A stretch of DNA of 64,000 bases from assembly GCA_001557505.1 (NCBI GenBank), contig LSAX01000001.1, positions 3,410,001 through 3,474,000 of the forward strand, given 5' to 3'. Positions within the stretch are counted from its first letter, which is position 1. Each line of letters begins with the position of its first letter. The notes under the pieces were generated by a model. It was not told the DNA's origin. It searched no databases and saw nothing but the letters and a program-made list of their open reading frames with translations. This DNA is from Reticulascus tulasneorum. Lineage: Eukaryota; Ascomycota; Sordariomycetes; Glomerellales; Reticulascaceae. Positions 1 to 11,107 of the stretch are shown piece after piece. Made by a program: the position numbers and the translations under genes.

Positions 1-302
1 CAGAAAATCATCTCTCGGAAGACGATATATGGCTGGCAGCGGGGCCAGCAGGCAAGGAAGGGGAACCAAAAAGGCACGGCGATCGTAGGAAAACAAAACC
101 TGCCAAGTCCGGCGACATCTGGTCCGGATTAGATGGTAGTCTCGGGCTTATCGGCCATGACGATGCTACATAGTGTACCAAGGGAAGTGGCATTTATGCG
201 CTTCCCACATTCAAATCCGACAATGCCGACGCTTTATGTGTTCACCTTGACGCCACTTGAAGCTTAAGAACTAACTCCTCGTCCTTTCTTCGACTGTACC
301 GT

Positions 303-1627
303 TCAAGAACTTCGGCCTCCCATTATGTTTGATATCCTCAGAGCAAGGTCGAGAATTGACAGGTGCTCATCGGCCCCGTCAACAAGTCGCTTATCGATCT
401 CCGAGAAGACCAAGACAATCTTGTTTTTTTGACTATCCGGGATCGTTTCGTCGAAGGTGATGGCTTGGTACAGCTAATCCCGATTATCAGTAAAGAGTGA
501 TAGCAGCGTAACGGACGAGACTTACTTGAGTGACAACCTGCCCTGCACTCCAGCCATCTGCCACCATATCTTCCACAACTTTTGCTATACCCTGGTATGG
601 CTCCCCTCCGGTCCTTGGTCGAATCGCCGCCACCAGGCCCTCAACTGTCTGGTCAGGAATGACGCCAGCGATATCCTCGACTATCTTCACAGTCACCGCC
701 TTTTTATCTACATTCATGGATTCATCCCCGTCTCCGTCCACTGTACCGTCCACTGCAATAGCGCCTACCAGTCTCGCCGCGCTCTGCAAATATGTGATTG
801 CCTTTCGTAGATCGCCTTCACTGCATTTGATTAAGGCATCAATAGCGCCGTCTTCGAGAAGCACGCCTTCCTTCTCGGCAATCTCTTCCAGCCTTCTCTT
901 CGCATTGCCCTGGTCAAGACTCTTGAACCGGAATTTGCTGCAGCGACTAGCAAGCGGGTCGATGATGCGCGTGACATAATTGCAGATTAGACAAAAGCGC
1001 GTGATTTTGCTGTACGTCTCCATGGTACGACGGAGAGCGCTTTGCGCATCTTGGGTCATAGAGTCGGCTTCGTCGAGAATGATGATCTTAAAGGGAGGAC
1101 AGGGGTATCGTTTCTTGTAGTCAGAGGTCGGGTTGGTCAACTGCATTCGAGCGAAGTCCTTCACCTTTTCTCGCACGATGGAGATGCCTCGCTCGTCCGA
1201 AGCATTGAGCTCCAAGACGCGCGACTTGAACATCTCGGGGCCATAAAGTTCCTTCGCTAGTGCTAGAATGGTAGACGTCTTTCCGGTTCCTGGTGGCCCG
1301 TAGAAAAGCATATGTGGCAGCTACGACTTGTTAGATTTCCTTTGCTTGCATTGTAGTTGGTCGCGCATACATTGGAGGCCTGCAATGTTCTTTGCAACAC
1401 CGTAATCGTATGATCTTGTGCAGTGACATCGCTGAGTGTCTTTGGTCGGCTATTTCAAAGGGTGTCAGCGGTTTGAGAGCAACGTCTAGAAAAATTGGAT
1501 ACACCAACTATTTCTCTACCCATGGCTGTGTTCTGGGAGTTTGCTTTGACTTATCGTCCTTTTGCCCCCCAGTGCCGTTGGCGGTAGCGGCCTGCTTCCT
1601 GGCCTTGAGATCAAAGAAGCTGGCCAT
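303..1627 (-). CDS. RFC2: Replication factor C subunit 2 (clamp loader small subunit)
   Basis: AAA+ subunit of the RFC complex, which opens PCNA and loads it on DNA in the nucleus. Four exons read on the minus strand: 1627-1509, 1449-1371, 1320-526 and 473-303, giving 387 residues. Introns are 48-60 bp and all phases match. Visible motifs are Walker A GPPGTGKT (residues 74-81), Walker B DEAD (149-152) and the RFC box SRC (191-193). The C-terminal collar follows in the last two exons. Sequence around the Walker motifs is closest to human RFC4 and yeast Rfc2 rather than to the other small subunits. An acidic insert (about residues 250-275) lies between the lid and the collar. The first intron starts GTTGGT, a weaker donor than the others. 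The start at [11 protein letters not shown] fits the family; an in-frame Met lies 25 codons upstream, but the stretch after it has no family similarity. Confidence 0.95.
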
Positions 1628-2933
1628 TTTCCCCCAGAGAATTCTCGATAACGAATGGTGCAAGATCCAGTCGGGTTGTAAGATGTTTCGACGTCTGGTC
1701 AATCTCGTCGTGGGTCATTGACAGGGGATGTTTTAAAGCTGTTCAGATCGATTTACGAAAGTTGGACGCGTTTTCTGCCACCAATTAACGCGGGGCGCGT
1801 TTTCCTCTGAAGACCCCGCGTCTGATGGTCCCAAAAGTGGACCTTATTCGGGAGCCCCACCATCGTAGGTAGGTAGGCCTATGTGATCATCGGCAGGGCT
1901 GCCTAATTATTGCTCAGATATCACCTAGGTAGATATCCCATCGTCAAAGATTTCCAGCAATGAAAAGGCTGTGCTAGGGCGAGAGGGAAGACTGCTACAT
2001 GGGACTTTGCTCTCATAGTGAATACACGCAATATCTACACGAAGTAAAGTGCAGGTTCTATGACCAACACTTGTGAGGCCAGTTCCCATTGTTCCGTTGA
2101 CTACAGAGCGGGCCGAGAAGACAAGCGCTAGCACGGTATTAAGCCTCCTATCTTCTGGAATGAAATTGTTTTGTGTAACGCTGTGATTCTCTTTGTTTGT
2201 GCCTCCATACATTGTTTTGCTTTATTAGAATTTGAACTGGGTAGCAGCAGCAATGGCGCTTGAACCGGGAGTCAAGCCTGTGGACCTCCAAAGCTTGACT
2301 ACCTAGGTAGTTAAAGATTATTTTACCTTAGACTTTGCCACAGAATAATAGCCTTGTGGAGGTGCTATATTCATGCCTCCGGCGTGCTAGTTGTGATGCA
2401 CGCTGCTAGCTAAATAATATCTGATCGGAGTCTTCACGTTCTAGTCACGTCAGGGAATCTTCGACCTTGTCCGGGCTTATAGACAAAGATATTCGGCCCA
2501 GTCCTTTAGGTTCTTTTTGTTTCGTGGAGATGCCTGGAAAGCTTGAGGCGTCGTCTCTTCATTCAGAAGTCTATAACGATAAGTGCCTACGTCAGTGGAC
2601 CGTCAATCTGCAGACTTCTATAAAACCGCAGGCAGGCTTGATCACAAGCGCTAAAAGTACCCCTCATCCCCACCTCAGCCTGCATACTTGCAGCCTGCCA
2701 GCCTGTCCACTGCCCAACTAAATTTTACTAGGGTAGTGAAGGCACACCCAGCCAACCATAACCAGAGGAGGCCGAGATCCAACCTAACTTTCTATCGGGC
2801 ATTCTTCTACAACCTATCTAGCCGCTCAACAATCTCCTCGTTAGCATTCGGTCAAGGTCAACAGTAATCGACTCCGGCGTTACCTCTGCAGATATCCTCA
2901 TCGCTGATCGCGGCAACTCGACACTAAGCCATC
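1628..2933. promoter_or_regulatory. Divergent intergenic region between RFC2 and the tandem-UBC E2 gene
   Basis: About 1.3 kb between two divergently transcribed genes, so it should hold both promoters. No convincing coding sequence is seen. It contains a TAGG run at 1866-1877 and two palindromic ACCTAGGTA motifs at 1923-1931 and 2301-2309. The last 200 bases before 2934 are rich in C and T, as is usual for fungal 5' leaders. Confidence 0.5.
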
Positions 2934-4692
2934 ATGGCGGACCAGTCCATCATTCGCATCACGAAGGTTTGCTTGCCCCGCCTTGTCCAGATTCATCCAA
3001 GGGTTGCAGAAGCTGATCATAGTAATCGTTGGACAGGAGCTCAGCGACATACAAAAGAGTTCGGACCTGTGTATGGAACTTCTACCTCTACCTCGATTGA
3101 CCTTTCTCTGTGCTAATACTGTCGTGCTTGCTCAAACAGCCCTCGCCGTGGCATGTCGCGATGTCGATGTTCGGAATGTGAAGGCGCTGATAATCGGCCC
3201 CCACGATACCCCGTACGAGTTTGGATTTTTTGAGGTACATACTATAGTGAGCATAGCTACCCAAATACTAATGAGCTATTAGTTTTCAGTCCGGTTCAAC
3301 AAAGGTCAGCTTTGGGCAAATGCAGGCGTATGCGGATGGGGGCACGTGTACTGACAATGGCTATGGACATAAGACTATCCTCGCAAGTCACCAAGTGTTA
3401 CCGCCGTCACAACGAACGGAGGTCGATGTCGGTTCAACCCAAACATATATGCTTCGGGCAAAGTTTGCTTGTGGGTAGTGACATGTCAGTCTTGCGCTGC
3501 AAATGTTAACCGTATTGCAGGTCAATTCTAGGGTATGGTGAAGAGACTCCGATGCTAGAGGGCTACGAATCGCTAACAGTAGGTAGCACGTGGCGAGGCG
3601 AGCGTGGGGAAGAATGGTCAGCTGCCCAAGGACTCGAGTCGATCTTGATATCCATTCAAAGCTTGATGTCCGGCAATCCCTACGAAAACGAACCTGGATT
3701 CGAAGAGGCAAACGAGGTATCCGACAAGAAGAACCAGAAGGACTACGTACAGAAGGTGAGTTGGAGGCCTGTGCAGCTACTCTTGGGATTCCTGTTTCTG
3801 AACGAAGCCATAGATTCGTCACGAAACCCTGCGTATCTCGATAATCCAACGAATGGAAGAATATCTTGGGATGACACCTGAAGGAGTTTCGATAGCACAA
3901 CAGTCTGCGGCCGACCAAGAGGACTTGGAGATGGACATGGAAGACATGGACGAAACCACGGTGCCATTTGAGCCCTTCAAGGATCTGTGCAAGAGGAGAT
4001 TTCTTTGGTATTACGACTCCTATTTGGCAGCTGTCCAAAAAGGCAAGGCCGAGGTTAAAGATCACCAAGCATTTGCGCGGATGCCTTTTGAAGGCTCTAG
4101 TAATACCATGGATGGCAAATTCAACTACACAGAATTGGAACGCCGGCTGCGCAACATCAAAGCGGCACTGGACGCTGAGGTGGTGGACTGGGCTGAGGAA
4201 GGATCAAGCGCAAAGGCGAAAGAGTCCACCGTGGCTGTCAACTTACAGCATCAGTATGAGCAGGTGGTGCAATCGTTCAAGCGGCAAGATCTTCCCCACG
4301 ACTTGCAGCTCGAAGGCAACAACCCGTTCTCGTGGGTTATCACCTACTTCGGGCGTCCAATGACCAATCTAGACGGCGGCCTGTTCCGAATCCGGCTCCA
4401 TTTCAGCACCCGTTTCCCCGAGGAGCAGCCAAGAGTCAAATTCGACACCAGGATATTCCATCATCGGATCGCCGAGGATGGAACGGCTTGCTACTTTCCC
4501 AATGGCATGCGAAAGGAGGACGTCAAGACTCACATCGAGGCAATATTTTCCAGTCTCGAAGAAGAGGATCCTGCCTACGACCCTAGAACTCTAGTTCATC
4601 CCGAGGCACATAAGTTATACTGGGGCGGCGGTGACAATAGGAAGATCTACAACCGACGCCTGCGAAGATCCGTTCAGCAGAGTATGGAGTAA
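2934..4692 (+). CDS. UBE2Z-like ubiquitin-conjugating enzyme with a second C-terminal UBC-like domain
   Basis: E2-type protein that should accept ubiquitin (or a ubiquitin-like modifier) on a cysteine. Eight exons: 2934-2966, 3037-3070, 3140-3234, 3283-3304, 3374-3470, 3521-3532, 3587-3755 and 3814-4692, giving 446 residues. The sixth exon is only 12 nt. Domain 1 (about residues 5-150) shows the UBE2Z pattern: GPHDTPYE, RFNPNIY, then GKVCLSILGTW with active Cys93, and LISIQSLM. After an acidic linker comes a second UBC-like fold (about 300-420) with FPEEQPRVKFDTRIFHH and a cysteine (Cys380) where an E2 active site would lie. A GTAAGT donor at 4689 and an acceptor at 4740 allow an alternative end that replaces the last residue with DEF and stops at 4750. 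Function assigned by family; the exact modifier is unknown. Confidence 0.85.
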
Positions 4693-4750
4693 GTTCGCTT
4701 TCTGTCTCGTTATGCTGGTAGCATCCACTCACATTCCCAGCGAGTTTTAG

Positions 4751-5400
4751 AGAATGAAACTTGGACGAACGATTTGCACACGAACACCAAAGGCGGATGT
4801 TTTGTTGTCCAGAAGGATCACAATGCGAGGGTGACCAGGCGTGAACACAGGTTTATCAAGGCGTTGGACTTTATCATCGATTTGCCGTCCGGCGGTCAGG
4901 CCTCTACAAATTTTGCTAGGTTTCATCAGTCTACTTCCGACAGAGGGACTGCTCGGGGCGTTGGGACAAGGCTTGAGGGAATGGAAGGGTCAGGTTTGGA
5001 CGTTCCGGCTGGTATGGGGGAACCACATCTTTCCCCGACATGCGTATGCTTTTGTTCGCTTTTTGAAATGTGTATATTCCCAGTTGATACCTCTAGCTAT
5101 GACCTAACGAAGGCGAATTGCTCTTGATCATCTTGTGTAGTCACCAATTTCTTTTTTTGAATCCAGTTTAAACGAGAGCGGGATACTCTGACTCTTTTAT
5201 TCAAAGGGCACTACTGCTCCAGAAGGGCTGCATCCCGTTTGCCTACAACCTCTGTATCATAGCACATGTGCCGCTCCAAACCAAAAACGCCTCCCAATGC
5301 AAGCCGTCATGAACCATCATCTAACCATCATCTAAGCATAAGCCCATAGCGCCAGCCGCACACAGTAGGCCCTATTCGCAACCACGTCCGCTTCGCTCCT
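4751..5400. other. Convergent 3' intergenic region
   Basis: About 650 bases between the 3' ends of the E2 gene and the next minus-strand gene. Several short open frames exist on the plus strand, but none has recognisable protein sequence. Nothing else seen. Confidence 0.5.
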
Positions 5401-6252
5401 TCATCGCTTGCCTCCCTTTGGCTTCTTGTCCAGTTTATCCTTTCCAGGGGTGTACGGGGCGGCCACGCCAACAAATTCCTTCTGGTCGCCAGGTCTCGGT
5501 TCGCCCTTGAATTCAAAAGTCCCGCCTGAACCTATAACAGCCGGTGTGCCCTGGCTCGGGCGAGCTCGCTGATCGGCGTGCAGTTTGTCCAGAGAGTCTC
5601 CCACAACTCCGTATTGCGACCAGTTGATCGGCGGGCATCGGACCACATTCAACGGTTTTGGCAGAGAGGACCATGCGCGCGTCTTCGAACCAACCTCCGT
5701 CTTATCATCGGTCTCCATCTTCCCAGGTTTATCCCGCCCCGCGCCGTCGACATGGTCTTCATCCTCGTCTTCGTCATCAGAAGGGATCAGCTTGTCGCCT
5801 TGCGTCCGTACCCTCCCCGCTCTAAGATCGCTTAGGAACGCATCCGGATCGCCCGTCGCCTCATTCTTCGCCGCGCTCAGCGCTTGTATGTCGGCCGTCG
5901 CCTTTTGCCGCTGGAGCTGTAAGATCGAGATGGCTGATTTCAGCGCTAGGACATCCGGATTTGAATCAAAGTCGATGGGCTCCGGGCGCGGGGGCGCGAT
6001 GCCCACTTGGTTGGGCTGCGAGTGGGTGAATGTCTGGCGCTGCGCAGCGAACGGAGGAATGGGATCCGATGTAGGTGCTGAGGCCAGGCGCGCGGTTGGG
6101 AGCGTCGGTGTTATAGGGCTTATTGGCGGGCGGTTTGGGGAGGAGGAGCGGGAGCGGGATTCGGATTGAGGGACTGTGCTGGGTAGCGCAGTTGAGCGCG
6201 GGGAGACCGACTCGGTTGCTATCGTGAGGCCGGGCATTGTGCTTGTTGACAT
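5401..6252 (-). CDS. Conserved fungal protein, largely disordered, function unknown
   Basis: Single-exon gene of 283 residues, which I do not recognise by name. The N-terminal 110 residues are Ser/Pro/Thr-rich. A helical or coiled segment follows (about 115-150, with repeated Leu/Gln/Ala). Then comes an acidic run of Asp/Glu at about 180-190. The most conserved-looking part is C-terminal: NVVRCPPINWSQYGVVG and DKLHADQRARPSQGTPA, followed by a Lys-rich tail. This pattern suggests a nuclear or scaffold protein, but that is inference. The start at 6252 (MSTSTMPGL) is preferred. The frame continues upstream to an in-frame Met at 6354, but that extension is His/Pro-rich and looks non-coding. Confidence 0.7.
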   Translation of the reverse strand: MSTSTMPGLTIATESVSPRSTALPSTVPQSESRSRSSSPNRPPISPITPTLPTARLASAPTSDPIPPFAAQRQTFTHSQPNQVGIAPPRPEPIDFDSNPDVLALKSAISILQLQRQKATADIQALSAAKNEATGDPDAFLSDLRAGRVRTQGDKLIPSDDEDEDEDHVDGAGRDKPGKMETDDKTEVGSKTRAWSSLPKPLNVVRCPPINWSQYGVVGDSLDKLHADQRARPSQGTPAVIGSGGTFEFKGEPRPGDQKEFVGVAAPYTPGKDKLDKKPKGGKR

Positions 6253-8579
6253 GGGGTTTGGTATTGTTCCGAGGTAGTTTTGCGACGGGGGATGGGGGAG
6301 GATGAGACGGAGGTTGAGGTACCCCGCGGCGGATCTGCAAGTGCACCTGGGCAAGGCTGACGTGTGGCACAGACGACTGCAGGGTGCGTCGGTTGTGCAG
6401 CCGTTAATGGGTGGCAGCGATCTCCCACTTGTGGTTAGCGGGGGGGGGGGAGGGGGTGACGGGCTCCAGGAAGATCAGACGGGAGTAGTTAGCGAGGCGT
6501 GAGCAGTATGCGAAAACTGCATGTGAGAGTGAAGCTTGATTCCTGTCTGATATTTAGAAGAGCTACGAAATAACGCAGGTACGAACTTAAGTTTTTGTAC
6601 CTATGACTACCACCTAGGTAGGCACGGCTTGGTGAAGCATGGACACTGGAGCGCCCCGTGCCTGGTCACTAAACCTTCCAATTCCCCCACCAAACCTGCG
6701 GGAATTCGCCCCTTCATGTCTGTTTGCCGGGCCATTTTCAGCTCTTCCAGGTTGACTGGTATTGACTCGGGACGTTCTCGCCATCGAAACCGTGGCACAA
6801 AAGAGCATTAGGCGGCAGCGTTATTGCCTACCTAATAAGAAGAGCAGAAGAGATTCAAAGAAAGTACTCTACCGAGGCATGACTTCATTTTGTATATCAC
6901 GCAAAATCGACAAGGAGAACCATCATGCGGTGCCTTACTCTGCTCGAAGTTGGCTTGACACCAACGAAGACCTTCGCAACTCCACGCACTGGCTGCCGCG
7001 AATAGTTAGGCGAGCAAGCATCCAGACGAAGAAGCAAACCCAGACGACTTTCTATGCTCGAGAACAACAGTACTGCAGCCAACGAGAACTACCGAAGTGC
7101 AACTGTTCGAGTCTCTTGGCTTCTGAGTGGCTTGCCCGAATTTGGTGGCTGCAGTGGAACGAACTAACTAGAACGAAAGTCTTCCCCGGCTCACTAGCTG
7201 CATGATTGAGCCGTGTTGGGCCAGTAGCTTACACGTTACGAAGGGGGAAGAGTCGTCGCTGGGACCCGGATCGATCGTTGCCATTCCATACCGGCGCAGA
7301 CTGAGACATGGCCAAGTAGAACTAATACTCGGCGTTTTATCCGCCACAAAAAAGATCGAGACTACTGAAGCGTGTCAGTTTTAGTGTAACGACTCGTGGT
7401 CCTCCAAGACTTCCAAGAAACTTCCATGCCTCCGCATTGCGTCTTGTTCAGCTGCCCCCCCCGGGATGGCACGCATCACACACGTTGCTTTTTGACTTCC
7501 CATGGCCTACCATTTTTTATTATCCCAATCAATCAGAGCCCTTACCAAGCGAGCCATCATTTTCCCACTTTTCAATTCTCTTCTCTTCCGATGATCCCCG
7601 TGTTCACTAAGGTAGTACCACCGTAAATAAGGCAACCTGTTGCCTCCGCAAAAGAAAGGTTGCAGACCTGGCATCCCCCAATCTACCTAATTGGAGTCTT
7701 TCTGCACTTGTCCCGTTCCCTCTAGCATGGGTTGTTAGTACCAGTCCCCTCCCTTGCGTGGCGCTCGCAAGCAAGGCAGGGCACAAGCGAAGGGAGGGAG
7801 GGATTGTTCTCCAAACGCTGATGGATCTGATTTGGCAATTGCATTATCACTAGTTTACCTTGTCCCGTTGTACACTCTGCTATTCGTATGGACCTGTCTT
7901 AGGCGGGAATTCCGTACCCTACCTTACTGCCACGAGGTTACAATTGTCTTGCCAGCCACGCGCCTTGCCGATCTTGCTACCTTCCTGGCTTACCCATGTG
8001 CAACTTCCATCTCGTTTCTGTCCTTCACATCGGATTTGAAACATTGCTCACTTCCTTCCATTCTTCTTCCATCGCATCTCGGCGGCTCTCATCTTGTCAG
8101 AAGCCTCCCCTCCGCTACCTTAATCATTCAAGAGAGGAGCCAGCTTCCTTCCGCCATCAACAATCTTGTGACACCTGCTGCTAGTGACTTCTAGCATTTT
8201 ATCCTAACTTTCAATTGTCCCGATATCTTCTGTCCCGAAGACCACCTGGTCGTTCGTCATTTAATCCGATTCCCAGTACGCATTAACGTGCTGAGATTTG
8301 CGTTACCTGAGATACACGCCACTCAAATCGGTTAGCCCCCGACGAAGTTCAGCTCATATCTGATCAAACTTTTCGAGCCTAATACTCTGAACACACTGGT
8401 GCAAGGGGCCTATACCAAGCTTGCCCGCAGTTCTGTCGTGCTTGACATCTCGACGTAGTACATGAGTGATCATCACTCATTTGGGCGACGTGGCACGGGC
8501 ATGCCAATCTCAGTTGGCCAGTCCACCACAAGCATATAAACGAAGGCTGCCGTTCCTGGATCCATGGCTCAGGTGTGCG
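6253..8579. other. Long intergenic region without a supported gene
   Basis: About 2.3 kb. Open frames of 60-147 codons occur on both strands, but none shows protein-like composition or a recognisable motif. A palindromic ACCTAGGTA lies at 6612-6620. The stretch 7440-8200 is pyrimidine-rich on the plus strand and probably contains the promoter and leader of the broken gene that follows. Confidence 0.5.
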
Positions 8580-9914
8580 ATGCCTGTCTTTAGCCACTTC
8601 AGGAAACAAAAAGGCCCCGAGTCCCAACGGTTGGCCGCAACCATTGGCACAGCGTCTTCTGCTGCCTCAACAGTTCCTGTGGTGCGTAACTTCTCATATC
8701 CTACGGCAGTTTTTCAAGGCACGGCATCACCTGATTCCTCGGCTCCGCTATCCGACACTGAGCTGTCGTGCTGGAATCAGATTAGTGAGCCGTACAATCC
8801 ATCCCCAGGGGCAAAGGCCAAGCAGCGTCGGCGCCAGTCCGGTGGACGTCCTGAGACGCTTTTCCACTGGGCAGCTCCCGGTGGTCGATACTCCTTAGAG
8901 GAACGCATCGAGACCCTAGGACTGCAGTCTCCTGCTCTTAACACCGGTAACGAGGCCTTTCCTCACGACTAGAAGTTGAAGCCCGTGAAGAAGAAGCGAA
9001 GAAGTCTGTTGCTCAAAAGCACAATTTCGCTATCCCAGAACAAATTCATCCTCCCCAAACATTGGAATTCTCTCAACAAGACTAGCAAGTCTCGGCAAGA
9101 TTCTCCAACCCAAGAAAATCAGTATCAGAGAGAGGATCGCAGGACACAAGTCTCTTTCCCTCAAGCACAAGGCGGAAGTTCACGCCAGAAGCGGGTCCCA
9201 CCGACCAAGCATATCTGTGCGAACTCCCTGGACACCCGGTTTGCACAGTTCCGGCCACAAACTCCTACTCGTCCGGCAGCTAGTTCGGGGGCGAAAGCAG
9301 CCGAAGTTGAGACCCAGTTCGTTTCTGACCACGTACGCATCGTGGGACTTTCAGTCCATCAAGAGAACAAAAACACTAGTGCCCTCTGCGTGGTTGGTGA
9401 TCACGCAATGGCTCCGCAGCAGGCAAAGCCATCACAGGAACAAGGCAACTTGGGGCCGACACGGACGCATACCAGCCAGCCATCCTCTGACTACGAACTA
9501 TCTTTAACTAGTAGTGGCAAAACCAGATCTGACAGTCGCCGAGGGGAATGCGGCAAAAGGCCAAAAAAAGACAGCAATGGCCGCTGGTTGACGAACCTCA
9601 AGGAATGGTTCAGCACGGGCGAACCGTCGGCCCATGACTGGAAAGAACTCAAGAAAGAAGAGTTCAGGAAACGAGGCATTGCCATGAACGACCCTCAAGC
9701 CCAAGCCAAAATGAATGCTCCCATTGGAGAGATTCCTCGAAATGCCATCAAGCCGTCTAGCGGGCCGGCTCCAGAGAAGGCGCTCAGGAAGCGGGAGGAC
9801 CAGAAGAAGATTCGACAATCATATCAAGGTCACAAGCAAAACTCAAAGTCGATCTCCTCGGGATCATCTTCAAGCGTCAAACAGCACAATCCAATTGCAC
9901 CATGGGAGTCATGA
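8580..9914 (+). pseudogene. Probable pseudogene of a conserved fungal disordered protein
   Basis: The frame opens with MPVFSHFRKQK at 8580 and reads well to NEAFPHD, where it meets TAG at 8970-8972. Protein-like sequence continues at once in another frame, starting at 8969 (LEVEAREEEAKKS, VAQKH, then FAIPEQIH), as if one base had been lost. That frame is cut by TAG at 9083-9085 but stays protein-like (LCELPGHPVCTVP) to about 9280. From there the original frame carries a conserved-looking C-terminal block: LTNLKEWFSTGEPSAHDWK, then NAPIGEIPRNAIKPSSGPAP, to a stop at 9912-9914. No GT-AG intron of normal size with matching phase repairs these breaks. I therefore read it as a gene with at least one frameshift and one nonsense mutation. 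Base-calling errors are the alternative. Confidence 0.5.
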
Positions 9915-11107
9915 ATCGAAAGAAACAATCACTTAGGTTTTAGCTTGATATACATTCAACAGCTTACAGGCTTAGCGGAAAGTGTATTGCTGGGTTCTAG
10001 GAACATGCACGATTTATGAAGGGATGAAATGAGAATGCTTTTCAAAGCGCGGGATTTTGCTGTCAGTTTTTTTTATACCCACATGAAACATTGCACCCTG
10101 AGCGAGAGGCAGCCTATAGAGCAATTAAGACTTATCTCTCCATACACCTCCTACAAGGTACGGAAATACAACGCTCTAGGAACCTCGTTGAGAGAGCAAG
10201 AGGTCCATCGATGCACAACATGCCGCTATCACTAGTGCCTGGTAATTAGAGATTATTCAAACGTGTCACACCTCCTTGCTGCTCATAAACCTGCTTCTGG
10301 GGTGGTCACGCCAGACGATATTTTATGACGATAGGTTCCATCGAATGATTCCATCGAATGATCCCAACCAAGTGCGGAATACCGAATCAGCTAGCGTACT
10401 TATGTGTGTACATAGAATGGTAGCTTCTTCCGTTTCCGCTTCCTCGTACGTAAAGGAGAATAGAAAAAAATAGCGGGGTCTCGATTCATGTGGATGAGCA
10501 TTGATCCAATGTAACAGCTATGACCAGGAAGATGGACCAGACAGTTGTGAAATGAAACAAATGTACCAAATTCAGACGTACGACAGAAGAGAGAGCAAGT
10601 CCTCTTCAAGCCAACAGCGGAGCAGTGAGCGGTTTCGCGAACCGTGACACTGCCTTGCGTCAGGATCGGTATTGAGTCGCAGCCTACGGACCTTAGCTCC
10701 GAATCGGTGGCGCGGCATTGGCCAATCGGGAGTTAGAGGTAGTGGCTAGGCTTGCCGCTTCTGGTTGCATGAGAGCAAATGACGTCTTTGACAAGACCAT
10801 AGGTAGCAAGCTATCAGCTGGGGCCATATTGAGGGGTCCAAGATCCAGGCAGTTGGTTCATAAAGCGAAAGAAAACCCTGTCGGTCATGGGTTGATTTCC
10901 GAGAAAGCTTTAGATAGTTACCTTTCCTGGATTTCCATTCCGGGTCTTGTTCTCTCAATACCACATACATCTCGACACTTTGTGGGGTTCGAATTTCCAT
11001 TCCCGATTGTTCACAGTCAGCGTAGACATACCTGCTTGACTACATGCCGTCGAGCACCTAATCCATAGATTCCATCAAGCTCTAAATTCTTTGGGATTTG
11101 AGACAAA
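9915..11107. other. Intergenic region
   Basis: About 1.2 kb between the pseudogene and the DUF2434 gene. It contains a perfect 13-bp tandem duplication (unit ttccatcgaatga) at 10336-10361. No supported gene; the final 100 bases are the likely leader of the next gene. Confidence 0.5.
10336..10361. repeat. 13-bp tandem duplication
   Basis: Two perfect, adjacent copies of ttccatcgaatga in non-coding DNA. Probably replication slippage. Confidence 0.85.

Noticed and set aside
6762..7205. Plus-strand open frame of about 148 codons
   Set aside because: Trp/Arg/Gln-rich product without pattern; the opposite strand is also open over part of it. No splice-linked neighbours.
8947..8972. A 26-nt GT-AG segment whose removal would mend the reading frame at 8970
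   Set aside because: Far shorter than any fungal intron, and a second in-frame stop at 9083 would remain. A one-base frameshift explains the break better.
8970..8975. Programmed stop-codon readthrough at TAG 8970-8972
   Set aside because: The bases after the stop do not match known readthrough contexts, and the better protein continuation is in a different frame.
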